Shown here in pieces: positions 1 through 9,441 of a stretch of DNA of 64,000 bases (the stretch's first letter is position 1; each line of letters begins with the position of its first letter). The stretch is taken from positions 1,054,001 through 1,118,000 of the forward strand of contig JACKEB010000010.1 of the NCBI GenBank assembly GCA_020633205.1. The letters run 5' to 3'. The position numbers and the translations under genes were made by a program. The DNA comes from Polyangiaceae bacterium. GTDB lineage: Bacteria > Myxococcota_A > Polyangia > Polyangiales > Polyangiaceae. Below the pieces are notes generated by a model. That model was not told the DNA's origin and ran no database searches. It saw nothing but the letters and a program-made list of their open reading frames with translations.

Positions 1-456
1 GCGTTTCACGAACACGCTCACCTTCGAGTCGCGGACGTCACTGCTCACATCAAAGCGAGGTCCGCATGCAGAAAGCGCCAGCAGAGCGGCCAAACAAGCA
101 GCTGTGCGCGCGGATCCCTGGGCCGTGCGAGGAGAACTCATGGGGCCTTGTACGGGAACGAGCACGAGATCTACCCACACGGACGGCAGAACGGTCACTC
201 ACCCCACCGCCCACGGGGGCCGTTTAATATCCCCATGGCAATTAGATAACCAGACCCGATTCGGAGCTGGCGACGCGGCGCGGTCTTGCGTGGTCGCGGA
301 TCTTTGCGCTGACGCGGCGCGGTTGGACGGCGTCCCCCGTCGCCAGCGGCGACTGACCGCGGGCGTTTTACCCCGATTTACTCGCCGATTTCGAGGTCGA
401 GCCCAAAGATGGGTTGGCTTGAAAGGCATGAACCCTCCCCCCAAAAAGGAGTCCGC
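1..456. other. Upstream intergenic region, no credible gene
   Basis: No reading frame here looks like a real protein; the open frames are Arg/Pro/Thr-rich and overlap on opposite strands. The segment between about 260 and 340 contains a short direct repeat of a GACGCGGCGCGGT-type word, but no larger structure was recognised. It presumably carries the promoter of the lipoprotein operon that starts at 457. The gene to the left lies outside the window. Confidence 0.5.
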
Positions 457-2592
457 GTGAGTCACTTTCCCTTCTCTCGATCCCTCGTATCCTGGCTGTC
501 CGTTCCACTCCTGTCCGTCCTGGTAGGTTGCTCCAGTGACGCAACGGAGGACAAGAGCCCGTGCAGCGGAGATGCGTGTGGTCAAACGACCTCCGAGCTC
601 CGCAACGTCCACCTGAGCCATCTCGGCGTAAAATACGACCTCTCGCAGCCAGTCTTCATCAACAACCGCATCCCAGTGAGCTTCGGCGTCACCGCGGACA
701 GCGTCGACCCCGCGTCGCCAGCAACGCAGATCGTGGCGGTGAGCTTTCTGTTCGTCGAGGCGAACCCGGCGGACCCCGCGAACCCGCGTAGCTGCGGTTC
801 CAGCGCCGCGGTCGTCGAGCTAACCGGAGACGGTAAGGAGCAGCTCGTCGACGGCTTCATTTGGCCCAGCAACGACTGTGAAGAGCTGGCTGGCGCGCAG
901 GTGAACCTCGGCGTGATGTTCGACGCAGGCGCTGACGGCGAAGAAATCTACGACGGCGTGGACGCGCCCACCGTGATCTTCTCCGCGGAGAACGCCAAAG
1001 CGGACGCGAATCAAGCGTGCCGCTCGGCTCTGGAGAGCGATGCGGCGGACCCCGGCCGCGGCTGCGTGTACCAGCTGGACCTTCAACCCACCCCGACGGA
1101 CGCGAACGGCGCCTTGATCGACGTGCGCTACCTGCTGTCCAGCAAGTCGTCGGTCGCGCTGGTTCCCTTCACCCAGACGGAAAACATCGGTCCCAATGGA
1201 CCGCCCGATCTGGAACCCAGCCTGGTGGTGGAGTCGAGCTTCGTAGTGAACGGACGCGACCCGTACATCTCACCACTCACCGAGGGCGAGGTGATCCCTG
1301 CGGATCTGATCGCGGCGGAGCCCGGCATTCAAGAAGATCTGAAGTTCGGCTTGAGCGAAGCGGCGCTCGCGGCCCTCGGGCAACTGCCGGGCAGCGCGAC
1401 GGTGCACTACACCTTGCGTACCGCCGCTGACGAAAACACCACGCTACCGCTCACCGTCAATGATCCTGAGAGCACCGGCGCAGGCACTCGGGTGGCTGAA
1501 GTCAGCGTAAAGAAGGTCGTTCCGGGGACCGCACGCACGGTGGTCCACGAGCTGTTCATCGAAGGCGAAACCCTCGCGGCGGTATCCGCTGGTGGGGTTT
1601 GGGAGAACGAAACGGACTTCGTCGTCACCGGTTGCTTCGATGGCGACTTCCCGCAACAGGGAAACCAAGGCGACGCAGGGCTCGCGGACTGCAAGGACAT
1701 CCCGATTCAGCTGGTGCGGGAAACCTCGCCGGCGTCCGCCGCGAGCGCGATCACCTTCGCCAAGGGCTTCGGGCAGAAGCTCGGCAGCGACCGCATCGGG
1801 ATCGAAGCGTCGATGTCGACCGACAGCAAGCTCGACCGCACGGGAGCATCGAGCAACAACGAAGGCAGCGTCGTGCTCAAGGGCAAGCTCGGAAAGAGCT
1901 TCGAGCTGGTGATCGCCCACGCAGAAGCCAACGCAAAGCTCGACGTCGACCCCACGAAGAACTTCTACGATGTCAGCGTCGACGCCTTCGGACAGAACCT
2001 CTACAGCGACTCGCACTCCTCCGAGCCGACGATCGTTCTGACGGATGACTTCAGCGCGGCCAAGTCCACCAACATCGGCGGTCTCGGCTTCGGCTTCGGG
2101 CCAGTGAAAGTTGGCTTTCAAATCAGCGCTGGTGGCGAAATTGGACTCGACCTCGAAGACACACTGCAAGGCCTCACTGGCGAAGAGGCTTGTGGAGAGC
2201 TGCTCAATACAGAGGATTCGGTTCCGGTGTGCGGGAGCATGTCCCGTACCGCGACGCCTCACTTCGCGCTGACTGGAAAGCTGTTCGGCGGGATCAACCT
2301 GCGCCTCGTCAAAGCCGGCGTGGAAGCCGACTTGAAGTTCGTCAACACGAGCTTCCCACTCACCGCTGGGCTCGGCTTCGGTGTTACCGACGGTGGTCAG
2401 TTCCTGGTGCGAGGCGACGCGAGCTGGGACATGGAGATCAAGCTGATCGAGGGCGACGTGGCCATCGTTGGTTCCGTAGGGATTCGTCGCTGGCGCAAGC
2501 GCCTGAAGGTGAACCTGTTCAGCTTCAGTTCGCCAACTCGCAGCATGAATCTGATGAGCCAATCGATGGCCAATTTCGAGACTCTGGACTGA
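457..2592 (+). CDS. Large lipoprotein of unknown function
   Basis: About 711 residues. A GTG at 457 is chosen over the upstream ATG at 409 because AAGGAG lies five bases before it and because translation from there gives a compact type II signal peptide ending in the lipobox LVGC. After lipidation the protein should sit in the envelope. The mature part is acidic, with several Cys pairs, and its last 250 residues are Gly/Phe-rich alternating segments (for example GGLGFGFGPVKVGF) that look like antiparallel beta strands. No catalytic motif was recognised and no family is claimed. It is 29 bp upstream of the HEAT-repeat gene on the same strand, so it probably heads a three-gene operon. Confidence 0.8.
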   Translation: MSHFPFSRSLVSWLSVPLLSVLVGCSSDATEDKSPCSGDACGQTTSELRNVHLSHLGVKYDLSQPVFINNRIPVSFGVTADSVDPASPATQIVAVSFLFVEANPADPANPRSCGSSAAVVELTGDGKEQLVDGFIWPSNDCEELAGAQVNLGVMFDAGADGEEIYDGVDAPTVIFSAENAKADANQACRSALESDAADPGRGCVYQLDLQPTPTDANGALIDVRYLLSSKSSVALVPFTQTENIGPNGPPDLEPSLVVESSFVVNGRDPYISPLTEGEVIPADLIAAEPGIQEDLKFGLSEAALAALGQLPGSATVHYTLRTAADENTTLPLTVNDPESTGAGTRVAEVSVKKVVPGTARTVVHELFIEGETLAAVSAGGVWENETDFVVTGCFDGDFPQQGNQGDAGLADCKDIPIQLVRETSPASAASAITFAKGFGQKLGSDRIGIEASMSTDSKLDRTGASSNNEGSVVLKGKLGKSFELVIAHAEANAKLDVDPTKNFYDVSVDAFGQNLYSDSHSSEPTIVLTDDFSAAKSTNIGGLGFGFGPVKVGFQISAGGEIGLDLEDTLQGLTGEEACGELLNTEDSVPVCGSMSRTATPHFALTGKLFGGINLRLVKAGVEADLKFVNTSFPLTAGLGFGVTDGGQFLVRGDASWDMEIKLIEGDVAIVGSVGIRRWRKRLKVNLFSFSSPTRSMNLMSQSMANFETLD

Positions 2593-2621
2593 CCTAGGCG
2601 AACGAAGCAGCGGAGGCACCG

Positions 2622-4430
2622 ATGAACATCAGCAAGACCAGCATGGTATCGAGCGCGGCTGTATTGCCCCTGATCGTACTCGCGTACGGCGTGTTCGGTG
2701 GGAATGGAGCCGCCGCCACGGCCGCTCCCCAGAGCGGCCCAGCAATCAGCGATGAAGCACAGCTCGGGTGTCACTTCGAGCCAGGTCAGCACGGCGCGTT
2801 CCGCCTCGAGTCATCGGTGCACGACACCCGAGACCCCGCCACTCAGGACGCCTTCAAAGGCGTCCTGAGCTGGGAGGTGGCGGAGTCGGTCTCCGCCACC
2901 AGCTGGCGGCTTCGCGCCGCTTTGAGCCACGTCGAACACGGCCAGTCGCTGACGCTGCCTGAAGAACGCGTGTCTGGCCCTCTGGATGCGCCCTTCTTCA
3001 TCGACGTCGACGCATCTTGCCGCTTCGTCGGGTTCGGCTTCGACAAGAGCTGGACGCCGCGCAAGCGCCAGCTGGTCCAGACGACGATGACCACCTGGGA
3101 GCACGTGCTCCCAGGTGACGCCGGCGCGAAGCACTGGCGAGTCGAGCAGACCGACGGCGTGGGCTCTTACGAAGCGACCTATCTGCGCCTGCCTGGCCAA
3201 GGCGTGGGCGTGCGGCGCGACAAGGCGGCGTACAAGGACAAGGACACCGCGCGCTCGCTTGGCCTGACACTGCAGTTGCTCGGCTCGACCTCCACAGCGC
3301 GTTTCGAAGCAGGGTGGCTCCTGCGAGCCGCCGGTCGTGAGCGCCTTCGCATCGAGACGTCCGGAACGCTTCAGGCGGACCTCGTGCAAAAATTCTCCGT
3401 CGTAAAGGACGACGATCGCTTCTCACCGGTACCTTCGCTGAAGGTCGCCGACGCTGACTTCAGCGATGCCTTCGCGCTGGCCGTCGACCACACTCAAGCA
3501 GTCGATCCGGGCCTCGTGAAGGTGCCCTTCGACAGGGCATTGGCGGACTTCCTCGGGATGTTCAAGCAACCCGACGCGAGCTTCGCTGCCGCACGGCAAT
3601 TGGCGGCGTGGCTACGCGCAAACCCTGAGAAGGCGAAGCTCTTGCTGAGCGCGCTGCGCGCGCAGCGCGTCCCGGAGAAGGCACGCCCCGCCCTCTTCCT
3701 GGCGTTGGAGCTGTCAGGCCAAGCCGAGAGCCGCGCCGTGCTCTCCAGCGTGCTCGATGACAGCGCATTCAGTCCGCTGGATCGCGCTCGCGCGGCGTCC
3801 GCGCTGTCGGACATCGGCGAGCCTACCCAGGCCTCGGCGGAGCAGCTCCGCGCAAGGAGCAGCGATGAAGGCATGGTCGGCAACGTCAGCCTGCTCGGAC
3901 TCGGCAACCTGGGTAGCCGCTCGCAGGACTCGGAGTTGCGGGATTACGTCCAGAGCGAGCTCTCGGCGGAGCTCGACTCCGCCGGCCCGGGGCACAAGAA
4001 CGTGGTGCTCGACGCCATCGGCAACAGCCGCGACTCACGCTTCGCGGATCGCGTGAGCGAGGAGCTCGACTCCGATGACGCGGTGACTCGCCGCCACGCC
4101 GCCAAGGCACTAGGCCGCCTGGATCCCGCCGCCTCCTCGCCCACCCTCTTGGCTCGACTGGAGGAGGAGCAAGATCCAGACACCCGGGTGGCTATCGTCA
4201 ACGCGCTCAAGAGCGCCAAGGCGACGCCTGAAACGATCGCCAAGCTCAGCTCTCAGCTCGCGGAGAGCGGGTCGACCAAGGAACGCCGAGCGCTGATTGA
4301 GTGGCTAGGCGCCGCCGCTCGGACCATGCCCGCCGCCCGCGACGCCCTGGCCGCTCAATTTCGCACGGAAACAGATGCGCGGCTCAAGCAGCTCATCGGC
4401 AACTACCTGCCCGCCTCGGCGCTGCGATGA
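2622..4430 (+). CDS. Exported HEAT-repeat protein
   Basis: 602 residues, starting at an ATG with GGAGG six bases upstream. Residues 1-35 form an N-terminal signal or anchor segment. Residues about 45-260 are rich in Trp, Thr and Val and look beta-structured. Residues about 310-602 are Ala/Leu-rich helical repeats of roughly 30 residues (segments such as RHAAKALGRLDP and RVAIVNALKSAK), typical of HEAT/PBS-lyase-like solenoids used as binding scaffolds. The stop codon overlaps the ATG of the following metzincin gene (ATGA), which indicates translational coupling. The order beta domain then helical solenoid recalls the amino-terminal part of animal large lipid-transfer proteins, but that is only a resemblance in architecture. 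Its partner or ligand is unknown. Confidence 0.8.
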   Translation: MNISKTSMVSSAAVLPLIVLAYGVFGGNGAAATAAPQSGPAISDEAQLGCHFEPGQHGAFRLESSVHDTRDPATQDAFKGVLSWEVAESVSATSWRLRAALSHVEHGQSLTLPEERVSGPLDAPFFIDVDASCRFVGFGFDKSWTPRKRQLVQTTMTTWEHVLPGDAGAKHWRVEQTDGVGSYEATYLRLPGQGVGVRRDKAAYKDKDTARSLGLTLQLLGSTSTARFEAGWLLRAAGRERLRIETSGTLQADLVQKFSVVKDDDRFSPVPSLKVADADFSDAFALAVDHTQAVDPGLVKVPFDRALADFLGMFKQPDASFAAARQLAAWLRANPEKAKLLLSALRAQRVPEKARPALFLALELSGQAESRAVLSSVLDDSAFSPLDRARAASALSDIGEPTQASAEQLRARSSDEGMVGNVSLLGLGNLGSRSQDSELRDYVQSELSAELDSAGPGHKNVVLDAIGNSRDSRFADRVSEELDSDDAVTRRHAAKALGRLDPAASSPTLLARLEEEQDPDTRVAIVNALKSAKATPETIAKLSSQLAESGSTKERRALIEWLGAAARTMPAARDALAAQFRTETDARLKQLIGNYLPASALR

Positions 4431-5452
4431 GAAGCGCCCTCGGTCTCCTCCTGCTTGGCTGCCTGAGCGCTTGCTCCGGGCAGGCACCTTCGGAGACTTC
4501 GCTCAGCAACCGGCAGCACTCCAACTGGCAACCCCTGGCTCAAGTCCGCTTCGAGTCCGACGGCGAGACACCTTGGGTGAGACTGCCAACATCGACCGAG
4601 GGCGTGGCGCTGCGGGTCACCGCCGAACCGGGCGTGTGCTTCGAACTCAGCGGAGCGGAGAGCCAAGCCGGCGAGGTGCTCGCTCAGCGCTTCGCCGGTC
4701 AGGAGTGTTCAGACTGCGCGGCGCGCACGTCGGTCGCCGCAGAAGCTGGCGTCTTCATCCTGCCCGAGGCAGCTCAGGTGCGCTTCGGTGTGGTGGACTG
4801 TGAGACGCTGAACCCACGTGGGATTGCCGCAGGTGGGCTCGACGTCGACATGCAGCCGCTCGCGGAGCCAGCAAGCCGCGAGTTGCCGCTTCGACTCTAC
4901 CTGGCGTCGGACTCCGAGCTGACCAGCGACACCGACCGCGAGCGCATGCTCGCTGCCGTTGACGCCGAGCTCGTCGGCAGCGGGCTGACGTCGCGGGTCA
5001 CCGGAGTCGAGCGCTTGACTGCGCCTGGGGCGCCGCTCCGCTTTCATGCAGGTGATGCGTCGGAGCTGGCTCTACTGCTGGCAGAAGCACCCCAGCACGA
5101 GCGCGAGATCCGCGTCGTGATCGCTGGCTGCCTCGAGTACGCAGACCCCCTGTTTGGTCCCCCGGTCGCACTAGATGGCTACACCCCGCGGGTGCTCGGC
5201 GGCGCGGGCGCCGCTGACGGGGTGTTCTTGCCGGACGTCGACTGCACCAGCTCACGACCGCTGTCGCTCACGCCGGAGGCGCGGGGCCGAGTGCTCGCCC
5301 ATGAGCTTGGACACTACTTGGGTCTATTCCACACGGATCCAGCATCGGACGACGCCGACAACCTCATGCACCCGAAGCCGGCCCTCGCGACCGCCCATGG
5401 GCTCACGCCGACTCAGGTGGAGGTGTTGCTTCGGCATCCGGTCTTGCGCTAG
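4427..5452 (+). CDS. Metzincin-type zinc metalloprotease lipoprotein
   Basis: 341 residues. The ATG at 4427 overlaps the stop of the previous gene, and gives a lipoprotein signal ending LSAC. Near the C terminus is HELGHYLGLFH (residues 292-302), the extended HExxHxxGxxH zinc site of metzincins with Glu293 as general base. It is followed by NLMHP with Met314, a good Met-turn candidate. The preceding 270 residues include several Cys and no recognised domain. The family cleaves proteins outside the cytoplasm. The substrate is unknown, but the coupled HEAT protein and the upstream lipoprotein are natural candidates as partners. Confidence 0.85.
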   Translation: MRSALGLLLLGCLSACSGQAPSETSLSNRQHSNWQPLAQVRFESDGETPWVRLPTSTEGVALRVTAEPGVCFELSGAESQAGEVLAQRFAGQECSDCAARTSVAAEAGVFILPEAAQVRFGVVDCETLNPRGIAAGGLDVDMQPLAEPASRELPLRLYLASDSELTSDTDRERMLAAVDAELVGSGLTSRVTGVERLTAPGAPLRFHAGDASELALLLAEAPQHEREIRVVIAGCLEYADPLFGPPVALDGYTPRVLGGAGAADGVFLPDVDCTSSRPLSLTPEARGRVLAHELGHYLGLFHTDPASDDADNLMHPKPALATAHGLTPTQVEVLLRHPVLR

Positions 5453-5475
5453 CAGGGTGTTTGAAAAACACACTG
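5453..5475. terminator. Hairpin between convergent genes
   Basis: Immediately after the metzincin stop codon an imperfect stem of nine pairs out of ten (5453-5462 with 5466-5475, loop GAA) separates it from the convergent L,D-transpeptidase gene. There is no long T run on either strand, so termination efficiency is uncertain. Confidence 0.4.
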
Positions 5476-5550
5476 CCAATCAAAAACGACCGTGCGGCGC
5501 ACGCACGACGCCGGTCGGTGCTCCCTCACCCCCAAACCCGTCGAAGAACC

Positions 5551-7152
5551 TCAGGGGTGGATATACACCACGGTGCCGCGGTCCATGTTGAGCACACCGT
5601 GCCAGCCCTTGGGCACCGGCGGATCGGTCCACTCGAAGAGCCACGCCGAGTCGATTGGAGACAGGTTCACGCAACCGTGGCTGCGTACCTTGCCGAACTC
5701 GTCGTGCCAGTAGGTGCCGTGAAGCGCGTAACCTTTGTGAAAATACTGCACGAAGGGTACGTCACGCAGGTTGAAGCTGTCGCTCTTGTCCTCGTCGCCA
5801 TCCATCGTCGTGGTGACGTGCTTGGCGTGGACCATGAAGGTGCCGCGCACCGTAGCGAAGACCTTCTCCGGGTCGCCGAGTCCACCGCGCCCAGTGCTCA
5901 CTAGCGTCGCGTACACGGGGTGGCGCCCTTCGTAGGCCACCAGCGTCTGGTACTTGATGCTGATGTCGATCCATTTGCGCCCGCCCTTGGCGAAGCTCGG
6001 GAACTCGGTTCTGCGCGGAATCAAACGTGCGCCATCGCTGGGCATCCAACCGCCGTCGCTCGTCTCGTAGAAGGCCAGGCCCCCTGCGCCTTCTTGTTTG
6101 CCGGTGAGCTTGATGGCGTCACGGAAGTTGAAGTTGCCGTCCGTGACCATGGGGCCGGACTCAGGCTTCTTGTAGCGCTGGACGTAGTGACGCTCGATGA
6201 ACGCGGCCGGCAAATCGTCCTTCGGGCCCAGCTCGACGCCGTGAAACACACTGGGCTTGACCAGCTTCAGTCGATCGAGGGCGATGATGTCGAGCTCCGT
6301 GGTCAGGCCGAATGCGCGGCCCTCGTGCTCGAAGGTGCGTGCGATAGCGAACCCGCTATCCGGCGTCGCCTTACCCGCATGCACGGAGTAGTGAAGCGGC
6401 ATCGTCACGCCGTAGGGCTTCGTGAGCTCGATGCCGTTGAGCCACGAGGGCGGCGCCGACAGCGGCCCAACCAGCGCTGCGTTGCCGTTGACTTGGGCCA
6501 TCTGGGTCCATGCCAGTGCGCGACCCTTCACGCCGTCGCCTTCAACGTTCTCCATCTGCGCGAGTGTCGGCAGCTTGAAGTAGAGCAGCGGCGGGATCTC
6601 GCCGCTCATGGCGTAGAGGTACGGAAAGCCCTGTCCGCGCACCGGGCGCGTCTCGCTCGCGACCACCACTGGATCTTTCTCGACGTCCAGCGTGGCGCCC
6701 TTACCCACGCAGACGAATCCGCGCGGATTGATGCGATACCACCCACCATCGCAGCCTTCGTTGGGGCCGATACCAGGCTCGCGCGCGTCAACCACGGCGC
6801 CCGCGCGCAAGTAGCCAAAGCGCGTGCGCTTCGGACCGGTGTCCGTGTACACCCACGTGCGCCACGCAATGCTCGCGATGCGTTTGCCCGTCGGCTCGAA
6901 GGGGAGGTTGTCTTCGATGGTCCCACGCACTTTTTCGGAGACCGGGCCGTGAGTCGTTCCGTCAGAGTCAACGCGCGCGCTCGCCGCTGTCTCCACCAAT
7001 ACCGGGCGCGCGCTGGGCGTGGGTTCCGCGCCTGGCGGCTCCGCCTGGGAACACCCGCTCAAAAGGCCAAGCAGCGTCCATCCAGCCAAGGCTAGCCGGG
7101 CTGGTGTTCGACGGAGTGAGCTTGGCTCGCTGAGTGCTGCGTGACGACGCAT
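5551..7152 (-). CDS. L,D-transpeptidase (YkuD) lipoprotein
   Basis: 533 residues from an ATG at 7152, chosen because it gives a lipoprotein signal with lipobox LLSGC; the open frame extends farther upstream but would run into the divergent Nudix gene. The C-terminal 140 residues hold the YkuD active site: His478 followed by SHGCVN with Cys494 as the nucleophile. Such enzymes form 3-3 crosslinks in peptidoglycan or attach lipoproteins to it, in the periplasm. The central 300 residues between the lipobox and the catalytic domain include a Cys-containing SH3-like stretch and may bind wall polymers. A gene of this size and layout is common in myxobacteria-like genomes (inference). It is monocistronic and divergent from the Nudix gene. 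Confidence 0.9.
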   Translation of the reverse strand: MRRHAALSEPSSLRRTPARLALAGWTLLGLLSGCSQAEPPGAEPTPSARPVLVETAASARVDSDGTTHGPVSEKVRGTIEDNLPFEPTGKRIASIAWRTWVYTDTGPKRTRFGYLRAGAVVDAREPGIGPNEGCDGGWYRINPRGFVCVGKGATLDVEKDPVVVASETRPVRGQGFPYLYAMSGEIPPLLYFKLPTLAQMENVEGDGVKGRALAWTQMAQVNGNAALVGPLSAPPSWLNGIELTKPYGVTMPLHYSVHAGKATPDSGFAIARTFEHEGRAFGLTTELDIIALDRLKLVKPSVFHGVELGPKDDLPAAFIERHYVQRYKKPESGPMVTDGNFNFRDAIKLTGKQEGAGGLAFYETSDGGWMPSDGARLIPRRTEFPSFAKGGRKWIDISIKYQTLVAYEGRHPVYATLVSTGRGGLGDPEKVFATVRGTFMVHAKHVTTTMDGDEDKSDSFNLRDVPFVQYFHKGYALHGTYWHDEFGKVRSHGCVNLSPIDSAWLFEWTDPPVPKGWHGVLNMDRGTVVYIHP

Positions 7153-7327
7153 CGGCGGTCCCGCGTAGCACAAAACGGCCGCATCGGGGCAAGCCAGCGA
7201 GCGCTGGGTGAGTCCCCCTGGTCCGAGCGCCGAGGTCAGGGCTTGCATCGACTGAGGCTCGGGGCATGCTGCGCCGCCACCACGCGGAGCGCCAAGCTCC
7301 AGCGCGGTGTCGCTGAAAGGATCCTTG

Positions 7328-7795
7328 ATGTTGCGAGTCCCGCTGGGAGTTTGGGGAGTGGTGAAAGAAGCGGCGCGCCACATTCTGCGGCGACCGGTGG
7401 TGGGCATCGCTGCGGCCGCTCGCACCGCCGACGGGCGCTGGGTCCTGGTACGACGTACCGATACCGGAGAGTGGGCCTTACCGGGCGGCACACTGGAGTG
7501 GGGCGAAGAGCTGCGTGTGGCGATTGGCCGCGAACTCGAGGAGGAAGCGGGCGTCCACGTCCAAGAGCTCGGAGGGGTTGCGGGTGTGTACTCTCGACCC
7601 AATCGAGATCTGCGCTTTCACGCCGTGACCGTGGTGGTCCACGCGCGTGTCAGCGAGCCACAACATCCTCCCGTGAATCCGGCGGAAATCGCCGAGGTGA
7701 AACTGTTCCGCACCTCCGAGCTTCCTTCTCACCTGGCCCACGGAATGACGGATATGCTCGCCAATGCGCGTGGCGCGGAGGTCGTATGGGAATGA
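7328..7795 (+). CDS. Nudix hydrolase
   Basis: 155 residues. The ATG at 7328 is preferred to the GTG at 7307 because AAAGGA lies six bases upstream. A complete Nudix box (Gx5Ex7REUxEExGU) runs from Gly54 to Val76, with RELEEEAGV supplying the metal-binding glutamates. The short length and absence of extra domains fit an NTP- or NDP-sugar-type pyrophosphohydrolase acting in the cytoplasm, but substrate cannot be told from sequence. The stop codon overlaps the start region of the VWA lipoprotein, so the two are probably cotranscribed. Confidence 0.9.
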   Translation: MLRVPLGVWGVVKEAARHILRRPVVGIAAAARTADGRWVLVRRTDTGEWALPGGTLEWGEELRVAIGRELEEEAGVHVQELGGVAGVYSRPNRDLRFHAVTVVVHARVSEPQHPPVNPAEIAEVKLFRTSELPSHLAHGMTDMLANARGAEVVWE

Positions 7796-8967
7796 GCGTG
7801 CAGAAGTTGAACGAGCTTGGACGACGAGCGCTGTGGTGCCTGGGCTGGCTGGCTTTCGTCTGTGTGTTGCCGGGCTGCGCCTTCTTCAATCGCCTCGAGG
7901 TAGAGAGCGTCGCCACCGGCCAAGCGCCACCAAGTCAGGTCGCTGCATACTTCACCGTTGACCAGGGGGGTGAAGCGGTCCAGGGCCTGAGCGAGAAGAA
8001 CTTCCGCGTGTTCGAGGACGATCAGGACGTCACGGGGAGCTCGAACCTGACGCTGATCGAGCGCTCGAAGGTCGCGTACCACTACACCGTGGTGTTAGTG
8101 GACGTCGGGAGCTCCGCCGAGAACGTGCAGATGAGCGGCCCGCTGAGCGAGCTTGTAAGCCGTCTACGACAGACCCGTGATGTCGCCCTGTTTGGCTTCG
8201 ACGGCGCAGAGGACCTCATTCCCCTGGGTCAGTTCCGCATGGAAAGCACCACGGAGATCAAGCTCGACAAGATGAACCGCCTCGAGCCGCGAGATCCATC
8301 GCGCAACCTCAACGGTGCGCTGGTCAAGGGTATCGAGCAGCTCGAGTCCAAGCTCATGCAGGTTCAGCGCCCTGTGCGCCGCGGCAGCCTGCTGGTCATC
8401 ACGCGCGGGCCAGATTTGGCGCGCCGGGTCACGGAAGATCGCCTCGCGGAAACGCTCGACGGCACCCAGCACAACACGTTCGCGGTGGTGCTAGGCAAGC
8501 AAGAGAATTTGCATGCCGACGACTTGGGGCGCACGGACGCCGTAGAAACCGAGACCACGAGCGAGCTTCCGACCGCGCTGAGTCGCGTGGCGCGCCTGAT
8601 GGAGTCACGGGTTCAGGCCGAATACGTGGTCAGCTATTGCTCCCCCGCGCGCGCGGGTAAGCGCTTCGTGCGCATCGAGACCACGACGCTCAAGGACGAG
8701 ACGGAGTTCAAGGGCAGCGTCGAGTTCGAGATCGACGCGAGTGGGTTCGCGGCAGGCTGCGACTCGAAGCGCACTCCAAGCTTCCTCAGCGTGACCGCAA
8801 CGACGAGCACCGCACCAGCGCCCGCAGAGCCAGCTCCACCCGTGGACGACGGCAAAGCAGCCCCTCCCGCCGGTACTCCGCCGCCGCAGGCGCCACCCGC
8901 GGGCACGAGCGATCCTGACGGCATCGTGCCGCCGCCGGATTCTCCGACGTACGAGCCTACCGAGTAG
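7786..8967 (+). CDS. VWA-like lipoprotein with Pro-rich tail
   Basis: About 393 residues. Two in-frame ATGs (7786 and 7792) overlap the end of the Nudix gene; 7786 is chosen for its GGAG five bases upstream, though 7792 forms a classical ATGA overlap. The signal ends at lipobox LPGC. A VWFA-related fold follows: a hydrophobic strand, then VDVGSS in place of the canonical DxSxS MIDAS motif, so metal binding may be altered. The last 60 residues are Pro/Ala-rich and probably unfolded. VWA lipoproteins usually mediate protein contacts in the periplasm or on the surface. No client is evident. Confidence 0.75.
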   Translation: MGMSVQKLNELGRRALWCLGWLAFVCVLPGCAFFNRLEVESVATGQAPPSQVAAYFTVDQGGEAVQGLSEKNFRVFEDDQDVTGSSNLTLIERSKVAYHYTVVLVDVGSSAENVQMSGPLSELVSRLRQTRDVALFGFDGAEDLIPLGQFRMESTTEIKLDKMNRLEPRDPSRNLNGALVKGIEQLESKLMQVQRPVRRGSLLVITRGPDLARRVTEDRLAETLDGTQHNTFAVVLGKQENLHADDLGRTDAVETETTSELPTALSRVARLMESRVQAEYVVSYCSPARAGKRFVRIETTTLKDETEFKGSVEFEIDASGFAAGCDSKRTPSFLSVTATTSTAPAPAEPAPPVDDGKAAPPAGTPPPQAPPAGTSDPDGIVPPPDSPTYEPTE

Positions 8968-8970
8968 TCC

Positions 8971-9348
8971 GTGACCACACCCGCTACTCCTTCTCTCGAG
9001 TGGGTCGAAGTCAGCCAATTCGAAGCGATCACCGCGCGCGGGACTCGAGAGGTGACTTGGTTCTGGCGCGCGGCCAAGGGAGATGGCTGGGTCAACGTGG
9101 CGGAGCTGCCGGGAGCGGAACGTGAACGTCTCGAGCCGGGGCGTGGCATGGTGTGGGAGACGCGGATCCGTGCGCAAATGGCCTACGGCTCTTGGCTGAT
9201 GCGGGTCGAGTCACGCCCGGGGCGCCCCGAGCGCCTGGATGCCCTGGAGTACCTGAAGCGAGACCGACGTCAGGTAGCCCGTCAGGTGCTACGGCAACAT
9301 TTCCGCGTGGGTCGACGCGGCGGGTTGGTGCGCGTCCAGGACACCTAG
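8971..9348 (+). CDS. Small uncharacterised protein
   Basis: 125 residues starting at a GTG three bases after the VWA lipoprotein stop, which suggests the end of a three-gene operon. It has no signal peptide or membrane segment. It is rich in Arg, Trp and Glu, with a C-terminal basic helix (ERLDALEYLKRDRRQVARQV). I do not recognise the family. Confidence 0.6.
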   Translation: MTTPATPSLEWVEVSQFEAITARGTREVTWFWRAAKGDGWVNVAELPGAERERLEPGRGMVWETRIRAQMAYGSWLMRVESRPGRPERLDALEYLKRDRRQVARQVLRQHFRVGRRGGLVRVQDT

Positions 9349-9441
9349 CTTCAGTGGTCAAAGCCTAAAGCAAACGCCCGTTTCGTAGTTGACCCGAGCG
9401 CGCCCCGTCTGGTTTCCTGCTGCGGGAAAGGCTGCTGACGG

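Noticed and set aside
104..460. 118-residue frame at the left end
   Set aside because: Arg/Thr-rich, overlaps the start of a convincing lipoprotein gene, and has no ribosome-binding site.
1444..2619. 391-residue open frame on the minus strand
   Set aside because: It is antisense to the lipoprotein gene, contains no recognisable domain, and reflects high-GC codon bias in the true gene.
5920..7095. 391-residue open frame on the plus strand
   Set aside because: Antisense shadow of the L,D-transpeptidase gene, which has a catalytic SHGCVN motif.
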